The notes below the pieces were generated by a model. It saw only the letters and a list, made by a program, of their open reading frames with translations, did no database searches and was not told the origin of the DNA. The translations under genes and the position numbers were made by a program. Below are positions 9,712 through 18,585 of a DNA stretch of 26,045 bases, piece after piece. The stretch lies in assembly GCA_001430745.1 (NCBI GenBank), contig KQ482042.1:1670069-1696113 (forward strand), written 5' to 3'. Position 1 is the first letter of the stretch. Each line of letters begins with the position of its first letter. Origin of the DNA: Auxenochlorella pyrenoidosa. Taxonomy: Eukaryota; Chlorophyta; Trebouxiophyceae; Chlorellales; Chlorellaceae.

Positions 9712-11151
9712 TCATGCCCTGAGCGCGGGCGCCAGCAGCTCGACTGACCAGCGCGCCACCATGCCCAGCAGCGCGATGACGCCCAGGTGCAGGAAGCCGC
9801 CGCGCTGGCGGTTCTTGGGGTCGCCGGTGCAGTAGCCGTTGAAGTACAGGATGCGGCCAAACAGCACCACGGCGCCCGCCACCGCCGCGGAGATGGGGAA
9901 CTGCGGGGGCAGGGGAAGGCTGGTGTGTGGGTGCCAGGGGCACTGCGCTGCATGTGCTCACAAACAGGTCAACAGAACGCGCATGCCTGGGAGTCAGACA
10001 GCAAACAGCCTGTGCCAACTAGGCCGGCCGAATGGTCAGCATCATCACGCTGGCGTGCAGCAGCGTTTTGGTCCATCAAATAACCGCTGAATCAGTTGTT
10101 CCCATTCAGCATGTGGCTCACCCGCACGCCGGCCGTGAGCAGCAGAGCATAAAAAGTTGGCAGGTTCTCCAGGCTGCGAGGCAAGGGGCACAGCCGGAGG
10201 CAGCGCCATGCTGTGTGAGCATTGCATGCTGGCACAGCCTGTTTTTCGCCAGCTGCGGAAGGGGGGGAAACCAGCTTTTCTGCGCAACTACCTCATGCGG
10301 CTGTCCCCGCAGGCACCGGCAGGACGCCAACAACTGCCTCAGCCCCACCTGTTCTGGTGCGCGCGCTGGATGCAGTTGAACTCCTTTTCGTTCTTGTGGC
10401 CGGCGGGCGCGTACAGGGCGGGGTACCTGCGCGCACGCGGGCAGGCGGGGTGGGAACGGGTTCGCTGAGCGGCAGGCGGGTGCATCCGTGACGTGCATTG
10501 CTGCTTGATCGTGGCCAGCGCAGGCGAGCATCACTCTGGAGAATTCTCAGCGGGCCAGCGCCTCGCAGAAGCAGCAGCCAGTATGCTCACTTGACTTCGT
10601 ACTTCTTCCGGGCCTGGCTGACCTTCATGCTCATCCAAATGTTCTGCACAGGGGGCCAGGGAGCACACAAGGTAAGCACACGAGCGGCCTTCCGGTCAAG
10701 TGGAGCATGAGTGCAGGAAGTCGACCCTGACGCAAAAGCAGAGTGGAGAGTGAAGGTCCTGTGCTTGCCTGCACACCCAATGCACGTGATCAGCCACTAA
10801 TGAGTGCAGCATGCTGCGGCGCATGCGCCATTTACAACATCGTAGCCACAGGCGGCAACGGCAGCGCTCGCCAGCAGCGAGCAGCTGCTGCAGACCCAGC
10901 AGCAGCGATGGGTGTTCTGCAACCCTCTCCATGCAAACGCCGCTTTGCAATGAGCTGTCTGATGGCTGTCAAGGGTGAGCTGACCTCATCCTGTGTCTCG
11001 AAGATCGCTGGTATAGCAACACAACGTGCAACGATGCCCGTAGCTCCAAACGGCCCTGCGCATGCGATCAGAAGTTGCTCACGTGAACGATCGCGGTGCC
11101 GACCAGCACAAGGCCCACTCCTCCGTGGGCAGGAGAGAACTCCAGCGGCAT
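9712..11151 (-). CDS. MGST3: Microsomal glutathione S-transferase 3-like protein (MAPEG family)
   Basis: Five exons: 11083-11151, 10591-10643, 10349-10426, 10122-10173, 9712-9900. Together they give 441 nt, or 146 residues, matching the usual length of about 150. MAPEG enzymes are four-helix ER-membrane proteins that use glutathione for conjugation or peroxide reduction. Diagnostic MGST3 features are SQARKKYEVKYP after helix 1 (about 31-43), EKEFNCIQRAHQN (about 54-66), the NSLENLPTFYALLL helix (66-79), and GRILYFNGYCTGDPKNRQRG (99-118). The C-terminal helix is HLGVIALLGMVARWSVELL. Every motif lies across a junction in correct phase, which strongly supports the model. The start ATG at 11149-11151 gives MPLEFSPAHGG followed directly by the first helix (VGLVLVGTAIV). 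Intron 1 is long for the window (439 bp). Probable role is lipid-peroxide or xenobiotic detoxification in the ER. Confidence 0.93.
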
Positions 11152-11540
11152 CTTGCTGACTGTTTGTGAGGCTGAGCTAGTAGAAAATGCTGCTGGAACT
11201 TTGAAGAAGCGCCATGCCCTTCTGCAGGCAGGCAATGAGGCCGCCTCACGGCAGCACAGCATGTCGGGCTCGTCTTGGCAGCCAGGCAGCAGGCCTCGGT
11301 GAGGACCTGTCGCATCACCGCGTCTTACAGCAAAACGTGCGATTCTGGTTCGCTCCCAAGACTTGCACACACCTGCCAGCAATTCTGTGCCAGTGCAGTG
11401 TATGCGCCTTTGATTCCAGCTCGTGCAGTGGGCGCACGCCTCCGTGGGTTCACAGGAAGGGAGGCTCCCAGAACCATACATTGCAGAGAAGAAGCAGGGG
11501 CCTTGAAGCTAGGTGCCAGCCGCACAAGCTTGCCGCCGAG
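11152..11540. other. Intergenic region upstream of MGST3-like gene
   Basis: This 389-bp stretch lies between the MGST3-like start and the stop of the FAM241-like gene; both genes are on the minus strand. It must contain the MGST3 promoter and the FAM241-like 3' UTR. I see no recognisable element in it. Confidence 0.5.
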
Positions 11541-12434
11541 TCACTGCGGGTCGGCCAGCCTGCGCGGCCTGCCGCGAGCCGCCCACGGATCCGAGGCAGC
11601 GCCGGGCCGCTCAGCAGCCCCGCTGGCAGCAGCGCTGCCTGCTGGCCGGCCTGCCGTGCTGCCCAGCCCCAGGGGCGCCTGGTTGAACATGGACTGAATG
11701 GCTGCCAGGGGCGCCTGCTGGTTGCTGCCGGCCGAGGGCTGGGGCGCGCCCCTGCCGGCGCCTGCAAGTTGCTGCTGCTGGACCCAGAACCAGAGCAGGC
11801 CACCCGCCAGAGCGCCTTTCCAGCCAAACATGAGCAGCAGCCCGGCCAGCATGAGGAGCTGCTGGGCAGGCACGTGGGCGCCAAAGACCATCAGCCCTGG
11901 CAGGCCGCCCATGGAGGTGCCGTCGCGGTCGGGGGCCACCCTGCAGGCAGGGCATGCGGACGTCATGGGGCGATAGCGCGGGTTGTTGTGGAGAGGGGGC
12001 TGGGGGACTGCCAGGAAGGGACATCTCGTCCCTTGGCTGGGCAGTGCTCCTGCTCGCGCCGCGGGTCATGCCTTCCCAACCAGGGAAGCAGGACACCTTT
12101 TTACAGAGCAGCACAGACAGCTGAGCACCCTGGATTTGTACAGGTTTCAAGTCTCACCTGAGAGGCGGTGCATTCCAGTCAAAGACAGAGCGTCTGAGCT
12201 GTGGCGGAGGCCCTGCTGCGACGCTGCCACTGCCGGCACGGCTGCCGTCGGTAGCTCTCGCTGGGCGCCTGGCGGGGCCGCCTGCCACCCTCGGATCATC
12301 ATCTGCAGCATTGAAAGAATGGAAGGCTGAACGGTGGAGCGCTGTCTCGCAGGGTCTGGCCAGAAGCAAACGCTCGGAAGCGCCTGCACGCCTTCTTCAC
12401 CTTGCACTATTTCTCCATCAATTATGCGGACCAT
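11541..12434 (-). CDS. FAM241/DUF4605-family small membrane protein
   Basis: Three exons: 12401-12434, 12158-12302, 11541-11940. Together they give 579 nt, or 192 residues, in perfect phase. The spliced N-terminus reads MVRIIDGEIVQDDDPRV, the hallmark start of animal FAM241B (C10orf35)-type proteins. It appears only after removing the 98-bp first intron, so the match confirms the junction. A disordered Arg/Pro/Ala region follows (about 17-60). Next come a short conserved stretch (FGAHVPAQQLLMLAG) and one hydrophobic segment (about 86-113, LLLMFGWKGALAGGLLWFWV). A Gln-rich, Ala/Pro-rich tail of about 75 residues extends beyond the usual end of the animal proteins. The family is small, tail-proximal single-pass and poorly characterised; animal members have been linked to endolysosomal membranes. 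I make no functional claim for the alga beyond membrane location. Confidence 0.88.
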
Positions 12435-13604
12435 GACTGTGGCGCGTGAGCAGCCTGAGCAGTCTGTAGGGGCGCCCTGGTGACGCAAGAGGGTGTCAGG
12501 GTTTGTGCAGAACCCTTCCAGCGAGAGAGCCCTGCTTCAAAAGCCGTTTGGAGCACTGGAAGATGTCAGATCGTGGCCGTCCCGACAACTCAAGTCTCAT
12601 CTGCCAGTGCCATCTGCCGCCGCCATGCGGGCATGTGCGCGTCTTTTCTTCGTCTTCCTTCCCAGTGGGACCCTCATGACACAGCACGTCTATGCTAGGA
12701 CTGGAGAGAAGTGCAAGTGCAGCTTTCCATATACCTCCTCGACATCAAGTTTGCATGATGGCAGCATGCCGTGCTCAACCGCTGCATCAGGGCTTGAGCC
12801 TTGCAGGTAGATGCCCCCTTATGAAGGCAACAAAGCCTGCTAAGCCCTCACGCTTGACGTCGCCAGCTGCCGCCGGCACTCACACCATCCTAATGCTAGG
12901 GGCGGGTGCTAGGGTGGGAGACAGGCACAGGCCTTGGCGTTGGCGTGGCTCTGTTGCATTGGCTGCCTCGGAGGCAGCATCACGGCAGCAAAATGTCAGC
13001 ACATTTGGGGTCGCAAAAGAGCACCAACAGCAGACATAGGTGCACTCCAAGCAGGGCAAGCGCAGTGAGCATCGATTCTTTTGCCCCAATGGGCATGAAA
13101 GCCCTGCCCATGGGCATTCTGGCCAGGAGGTCGTTTCGCTGTAGTGAGTGCACACCGATGCTCGGAGGCACCCGATCAGGCACAGGGTAACGGTGTTACT
13201 GCAACTTGCTTACCGAGCTGGCCAAATGTAAATCTGAAGCCTCCAGCAGTCCAGCTGATGGCATGAGCTGGCCTGAACGCTGCACTGTCGGCATGGGAAC
13301 CCTAGCGTGCTGCCTTGGAGAGCTGCATGTCACTCTGATGACGGCTGGGTTGTGCGTGCTCTCGGCAGCGATTTTCTAGGCTAGGAAGCCAAAGGCCAAA
13401 AGGGCTGCGGGCCCTCAGTCCACGCCCGCCTTGCAGTCAGGGTCCTCGCGCACCCCTGTGCGGCCAAGCAAGTATCCAAACGCTGCAGATCGTAATGTAC
13501 AGCACGCAGACAGCGGCAACATCGCTCGAGCTCACTGCTGGTAGTGGCGGCAGCGGACTCGCCACATAGCAAACAGCAACGCCGGCCTTTGGGCTGGACC
13601 AGCC
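12435..13604. promoter_or_regulatory. Divergent intergenic region (1.17 kb) between FAM241-like and F-box genes
   Basis: The two flanking genes point away from each other, so both promoters must lie here. The open frames inside lack convincing protein character or splice support. A perfect 12-bp palindrome, TGCCCATGGGCA, sits at 13105-13116, with a related GGGCAT repeat just upstream. I found no tRNA-like fold or mobile element. A short unannotated gene cannot be excluded. Confidence 0.5.
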
Positions 13605-16600
13605 ATGGCGGAGCTTCAGCCCTGCTGGGCCTCCCTCACAGGCTCTTTGCTGGACTGCATCTTTAGCCACCTCGATTCCGACAGCCTGGCCAGATGTTGC
13701 ATGGTCTGCAAGGCCTGGCGCTCTCTGCTGTCTGCAGCGGGCAGCAGCGGGGCGCCCTGGGCCGCGGCTCTGCTCCAGGAACATGGGTGCGTGTCTTTGC
13801 TCACATTTGCAGTAGCAGTACATGCATGCGGCGCTTCTGTAAAACTTCTTCACCTGCTTGTTCTGTTCAACCCGGCTGCTCCTCCGCTGCCACTTCACGT
13901 TTGCAAGGTGCCCGTGCCTGCGTCCTCCCCTGAGCAGGCACGCCCTGCCCACGGCAGACGACCGGGCTGCTGCCCGCGGGCTGCTCATCGCTGCCCGCAC
14001 CTCCACCCGCCTCTTCCTGGCCGGAGCCAACTTTTTGGGTGCGGCAGCGGGCGGCGCTCACGTCGGGCGCTTCACCACCCCAGAGCAGCTGGCCCTGCTG
14101 CCAACTGGGGCAGGCGGCTCTTGCAGTCAGGCCGCGGCACCTGATGCCAGCAGCGCCGGCGCCGGGGGCCTTGCAGGCAGCGCCCACATGGCTGCTGCTG
14201 CCTTTTTGCGGCGCAGCCGCGACCTCAGCGGCGGGGTCAGCATCAGGAGCGTTGCAGCAGTGGCGGACTTTGCAGTGTTGCTCACCTGGGATGGCCGCGT
14301 GCTGGACACCCGCGGCCAGGCGCCGGCAGCGCCCGCAAATGGCAGGGGCGCACTGGACTGGCGGGGCTTCTTCCAACCTCCCTGCTGCCGTGCCGTGGCG
14401 GTCGCTGCCGGTGGCTGCTGGCAGGGTGAGCGCAGAAGGCGCGAACTCTTCTCCGCCTGTGCATGTCTTCTGCCAGGCAGCTGTCCTTGTTGCTGCACCT
14501 TTCATGGCTCTGTCATTGCGTTGCCTCACCAAGCGCTTACATAAACTCCCATCCATATAGCTTCCAAGCACAGCGGCCGTCTGTCCAAAACCGCTCTGCA
14601 CCTGCCCCACCGGCCGCAGGCAGCGGCAGGCCTGGGGGCCACGTACTGGTGGTCACAGACCGACACACCGTCTGGGCCTGGGGTGGCAATGCGGCGGGGC
14701 AGCTGGGGCTGGGCAGCCGCAGCACACAGGGCAGCAACGATGCCGGGGGGTATGGAGCAGACGTAGCAGTAGCGGGGCCCGCGCATGGCACGCTCCCTCT
14801 GCCAGCTCCCCCAGCCTGGGTGGCAGCCCCCCTGGAGGTGGTGGACAGCGCCCTGGCCGGCGGCCTGGGCCTGCCAGTGGCAGCCGCCTGCGGCGAGGAG
14901 CACTCCCTGCTGGCCTGCCGGGACGGCAGCGTGCACGCCGCCGGCAGCAACAGCGCAGGCGCCTGCGGCCTGCCGCTGGTGCAGCTGGGCTCGACCTGTT
15001 TCGCACCCGTGGCGCGTCCAGCCGGCGAGGTGGCAGCCGCTGTTGCCTGCGGCGGGCGCAACAGCGCGGTGGTCACAGCCCGCGGGCGGCTGCTGGTGTG
15101 CGGCGCCAACGAGCTGGGCCAGGCGGGGGTGGGCAGGGCCGGCGCTGCTGTCTTCCTGCTCAGGGACATTGGCCCTAGCGCCGGTTGGCACGGCATGCAG
15201 CGCACCAACCAGAACGATGGAGGCGGCGGTGGTGAGGCGGCGGCGACGGCAGCAGGCGTGGCCGTGGGCTGCGGCAGCCTCTATGCCTGGACCGATGGCG
15301 GGGAGGCCTTTGCCTGGGGGCAGGGCGGCCAGGGTGAGCTGTGGGGGGCCTGGCAGGAGGCACTGCTCTAGGGCTCCTTTCCTGCCGCCCCGCCATCCTT
15401 GGAAAGAGTCTGTGTCGAATGGGGATGCCCTTGCTGTCTGGCTGCGCAGGCAAGCTCGGCACCTTGATAACGCTCTGTTCGCGTTTGTGCACACACCATG
15501 CAGGCGAGCTGGCGCTTGGGTCCAGCGCTCGCAATGTGGCCTCCCCCTCCCGCATGCCGTGGGCGCACAGCACTGCCCAGCTGGCCGCCTCCTGCTCGGG
15601 CCGCTTTGCTGCGCTCGTCGACTGCCACGGACGGCTCTTCACCTTTGGTGCAGGCAAGCGGGTTTTGGCTGGGGCTGCTGCTGCTCCTCCTGCCATAAAC
15701 TGCAGGAAGGCGTATACGGTGCCCTTGCGTCATGCTGCCGGGCATGATCCCGGCCCATGCTCCACCTCACTGCGCCCCTTCTATCGGCCAGCATGCACCT
15801 CAGGTGCACGTGCTCTGCTGCATTGTGCCCTCCTCGTCCCAAGCAGGCAAGTCAGGCGCGCTGGGCCACGGCGACACCGCCAAGCGCGCCGTGGGGCGCC
15901 AGGTCAAGGCGCTGGCGGGGCATGCCGTGCATGCCATGGCCTGTGGCGCTGACTGGATGCTGGTGGCGGCGGGCTGGCGCGCGCCCGCTGGCAAGGCAGG
16001 GCGTGGCGTAGGCAGCCCCAGGGCAGGTCGCGCACAGCCCCCGGCCCAGGCAGTGGGCAACGCGCCGCCCTCGCCCTCCTTCCAAGCCACGCCCGGATCT
16101 GGCTTTGCGTACAGAGAGGTGGAGCCAGAGCCAGCCTCGCCGCACGCGCCACGCCAGCGCAGCAGCCATGGCGGGCAGCAGGCAGATCACGGGACCAGCA
16201 GCACCAGCACCAGGAGTGCTGGCCTACTGCCAGGCAGCGTGCCCAGCACACCCGGGCTGGGCCACACAGGAGGCTCAGGCCTCGCTGCCAGTGAGGCCGG
16301 AAGAAGCAGCCGCGGCAGCCGCCTGCGTGGGCGGTCGGGACGGGAACAGCGGCAGGAGGCAGAGGTCGAGGAGAGGGCACAAGGCTGGCGCGGTGGGCGG
16401 CGCAGGCGCGGGCATCTGCACAACGGCAGTGGTGGCTTTCCTGAGTTGCCGGATGCTGCTCCAGAGGCGGCCTTGGCTCGACGGCAGCGATGGATGCGGG
16501 AGCCCCCCGCAATCCCCTCGCCCATCACCCCTCCTGACGTGGACAGCGGGGCAGAAGCAGAGGGGGCTGGCGGGCGGCGCAGAGGCAGCGGCGTGCCCAG

Positions 16601-17450
16601 GGGCGTGGACCGCGAGATGGCCTACCTGATGCGCCGCCAGCTCAAGGTGCCAAACTACCTGTCCCTCCTGTGCTACCAGCTGGTAGCAACGCGCATGCTC
16701 GCTGCCCTGCATTTTTTCATGCCAGCTTCGGCCCTGCCTGCTGACCTGCCAGCCCCCGACCGTGTCCTCCATCTCAAGAGTTTGGGTGCCTTTCCCGGCC
16801 TGCTTGGACCCCTGCATCATGCAGGCGTTCTGCGCAGATCCGCGGCAGCGGGTCCTGGTGTTCCCCAAGAGCCTCTCCTCGCGAGACCGCTGGAAGGTGG
16901 GTGTTGCCTACATGGCTATGCCCACCCAAGCCTTGGCAGCTCTTGTCAGAGCAGCACACAGCAGGCGGAACCCTCTTATGCAGCGCTGCTGTCAAGCATT
17001 TGATTTTGAGGGATGTGCAGCAACCCTGCTTCGGGCTGGCCCCCCAGCGTCGCCATGCAGGCGCACATCATGGCCGAGAGCTGGGGTCTGATGCACGAGA
17101 GCAGGGGCGAGGGCGGGCGGCGGCGCCTGGTGGTCTGGAAGCCCAGCCGCGGCTGCAAGGTGGGTGCATGCAGGCAGACTTTCTACTGCGGCTGGGCGTG
17201 CGCGGGAAGCAGATGCCACTACCTGAGCGTTTTCTGAGCGTTTTAAAAATGGCTGCGAGCAGGGCCTGTACATTGGGGTATTCATTGGTCGAGTGCAAGA
17301 TGGTGAGCATGGCTGCCATGCTGCTTCCTTCATGCGCAGACGCTGAAGCCGGGCATGCTGGAGGGTTGGAGCTCCTCCAGCAGCGACGAGGCGGAGGGTG
17401 ATGCCGCTGTCGAGGATGAGGAGACTGGCAGCAGCAGCGCTGCCTTCTGA
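13605..17450 (+). CDS. F-box / RCC1-repeat / R3H-domain fusion protein
   Basis: Eight exons: 13605-13786, 13938-14425, 14620-15333, 15504-15653, 15847-16682, 16825-16896, 17061-17159, 17340-17450. Together they give 2,652 nt, or 883 residues, in phase throughout. Residues 1-60 are an F-box (SLLDCIFSHLDSDSLARCC, VCKAWRSL), which normally docks to Skp1 in SCF ubiquitin ligases. RCC1-type beta-propeller repeats follow: WAWGGNAAGQLGLG (about 240), GANELGQAGVG, FAWGQGGQGELALG and FTFGAGKSGALGHGD (about 505-520). Residues 535-770 are disordered and Arg/Ser/Gly-rich. The C-terminus is an R3H domain: VLVFPKSLSSRDRWKAH contains the R-x3-H motif, and AESWGLMHESRGEGGRRRL completes it. It binds single-stranded nucleic acid in other proteins. 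An acidic Ser-rich tail ends the protein. The start has a good context (AGCCATGG). A substrate adaptor acting on or with RNA is an inference. Confidence 0.85.
15654..15846 (+). other. Probable GC-AG intron in the RCC1 region
   Basis: The donor GGTGCAG|GCAAGC matches the GC-donor consensus. Using it keeps the glycine spacing of an RCC1 repeat exactly (FGAGKSGALGHGD). The alternative GT donor six bases upstream is also in phase but deletes two residues from that spacing. Confidence 0.6.
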
Positions 17451-17756
17451 GACCTTCCTACCCTCTTGGCTAAATGACCTACTTGCTCCAGCTGCCAGCG
17501 CTGCCACTGCCCATAGCTGCTGCCGCCGTTGCTGCTGGCTTTCTGGTGCTGCTGCAGCAAGCCACTGCTGTGGTTGCAGCCACGTCTGTGCTGCCGCCAG
17601 CTGGCGCGCCTGCTCGGCGGAATGTGCTGGTCTGCAGGCCCAGCCGCTTCACATGGGTGCTGGCCCCCGGGCCGCCTTTATCCCACTTGAGCTGCGGCAG
17701 CACAGGTACCGTGTGTGCTCCTGGCGTGCGGCCCAGCCCCTGGCCCGGCTGCCAGC
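17451..17756. other. Convergent 3' region
   Basis: This lies between the stop of the F-box fusion gene (+) and the proposed end of the small minus-strand gene. Open frames exist on both strands, including one on the minus strand with LKWDKGGPGASTHVKRLGLQ, but none could be spliced in phase to a neighbour. An alternative last exon of the minus gene (17678-17784) would reach into it. Confidence 0.45.
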
Positions 17757-18411
17757 TCATGCAACCCTGACAACATGCAGGCGCCTGCACACGGAGCGAG
17801 CCGGGAGGCAGGGCCAGGGGCAGATGAAGAGGCACTCCAGCAGCCCTGCATTCATGTGTTTTGAATGGTGCATTATCCAGTGCACCCTGCACCCACTTTT
17901 GCATTCTCTCGCAAATATGGCCAGCAGAAGAGACCAGCGCTCACCCAGGCTCTCCAGGGGTATGGCCGGCCCTGCTGCATCCCGAGGCTTGCCGCGCTTG
18001 ACTTCAGCCCTCACGTGCTGGCGCAGCACCCACATCTCCTCGCTGACTGCCACCCGCAGCATCATCCTCCACCTCCACCTGCCAAAGGCCCACTGCTATT
18101 TGTGGCGGCCCCTCTTCCTGCTGCCAGAGCCGCACGCCGCATGATGATGCAGCAAGCGCGGCCGAGTGGGCGGTATGCAGGGCTGTCACTATTGCAGGCG
18201 GCAAGCTGTCGGTCGCCTTCTCCCGCAGCTGCAGGTCGAGCAGCTGCGCCTTGCTGCACCGAACCACTAGCGTGCCCTCAGCCGCGCCTTGCCCCTTCTT
18301 GAAGAAGAGGCAGTCAAAAACTGAGAACTTGGCGGCGGCTGGGGCAGCTGGGGCAGTTGCGGTGCTGTGGGCGTCCAAGCGGCGCGGAGGCACAAATGCC
18401 TTGCGCTTCAT
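17757..18411 (-). CDS. Small protein with weak similarity to the RAD54B-type N-terminal module
   Basis: Proposed exons are 18190-18411, 17945-18092 and 17757-17845, giving 459 nt or 152 residues. Exon 1 is the most secure part. It starts MKRKAFVPPRR, reminiscent of the short basic-plus-PP motif at the start of RAD54B and related recombination proteins. It continues with KFSVFDCLFFKKGQGAAEGTLVV, which has the F-S-V-x-x-C...KK...G-x-L-V-V pattern of the small N-terminal domain of RAD54B (DUF2439-like). Exon 2 gives WRMMLRVAVSEEMWVLRQHVRAEVKRGKPRD, which reads like a real fold but relies on a modest GTGACA donor. The last exon is uncertain: 17678-17784 fits the phase equally well and gives a different tail. 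No helicase domain follows. The family link is a guess; a coding gene here is fairly likely. Confidence 0.5.
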
Positions 18412-18585
18412 CACAGAACTGCCCGAGCATGGGAAGTAACATCGATCAAATGAGCACAGTCTGCCTCCATTTGAATCGCATGGCAATTCAGCAGGCTGAA
18501 ATGCGAGGCCTCGCAGCCACCCCTTGCCTTTCGCTCTCCCTTGCTCGTCAGCTGTTCCTAGCAGGCCTGTCTGTGCTTGACAGCC
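18412..18585. promoter_or_regulatory. 174-bp shared divergent promoter of SPO11 and the small minus-strand gene
   Basis: The two start codons face away from each other across 174 bp, so their promoters must overlap. A perfect 14-bp palindrome, TGCGAGGCCTCGCA, occupies 18502-18515, close to the midpoint. It is a candidate site for a dimeric transcription factor. I see no clear TATA box. Confidence 0.6.

Noticed and set aside
12480..13190. Several open frames of 70-115 codons in the divergent intergenic region
   Set aside because: They overlap on both strands, show no motif or membrane pattern, and cannot be joined into a phased model with good splice sites.
16150..17450. A separate R3H-domain gene starting inside the RCC1 gene
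   Set aside because: Exon 15847-16682 is open from the last RCC1 repeat to the R3H side in the frame demanded by both ends, and no stop ends the RCC1 protein. RNA evidence could still reverse this.
17474..17770. Plus-strand frame MTYLLQLPALPLPIAAAAVAAG as a small membrane protein
   Set aside because: It lies in the presumed 3' UTR of the fusion gene, and its hydrophobicity comes from Ala/Leu-rich GC triplets. No conserved pattern or splice support.
17479..17904. Minus-strand frame with LKWDKGGPGASTHVKRLGLQ as the end of the small gene
   Set aside because: The acceptor before it needs phase 0, but the upstream donor is phase 1, and both other phases meet a stop within a few codons to a few tens of codons.
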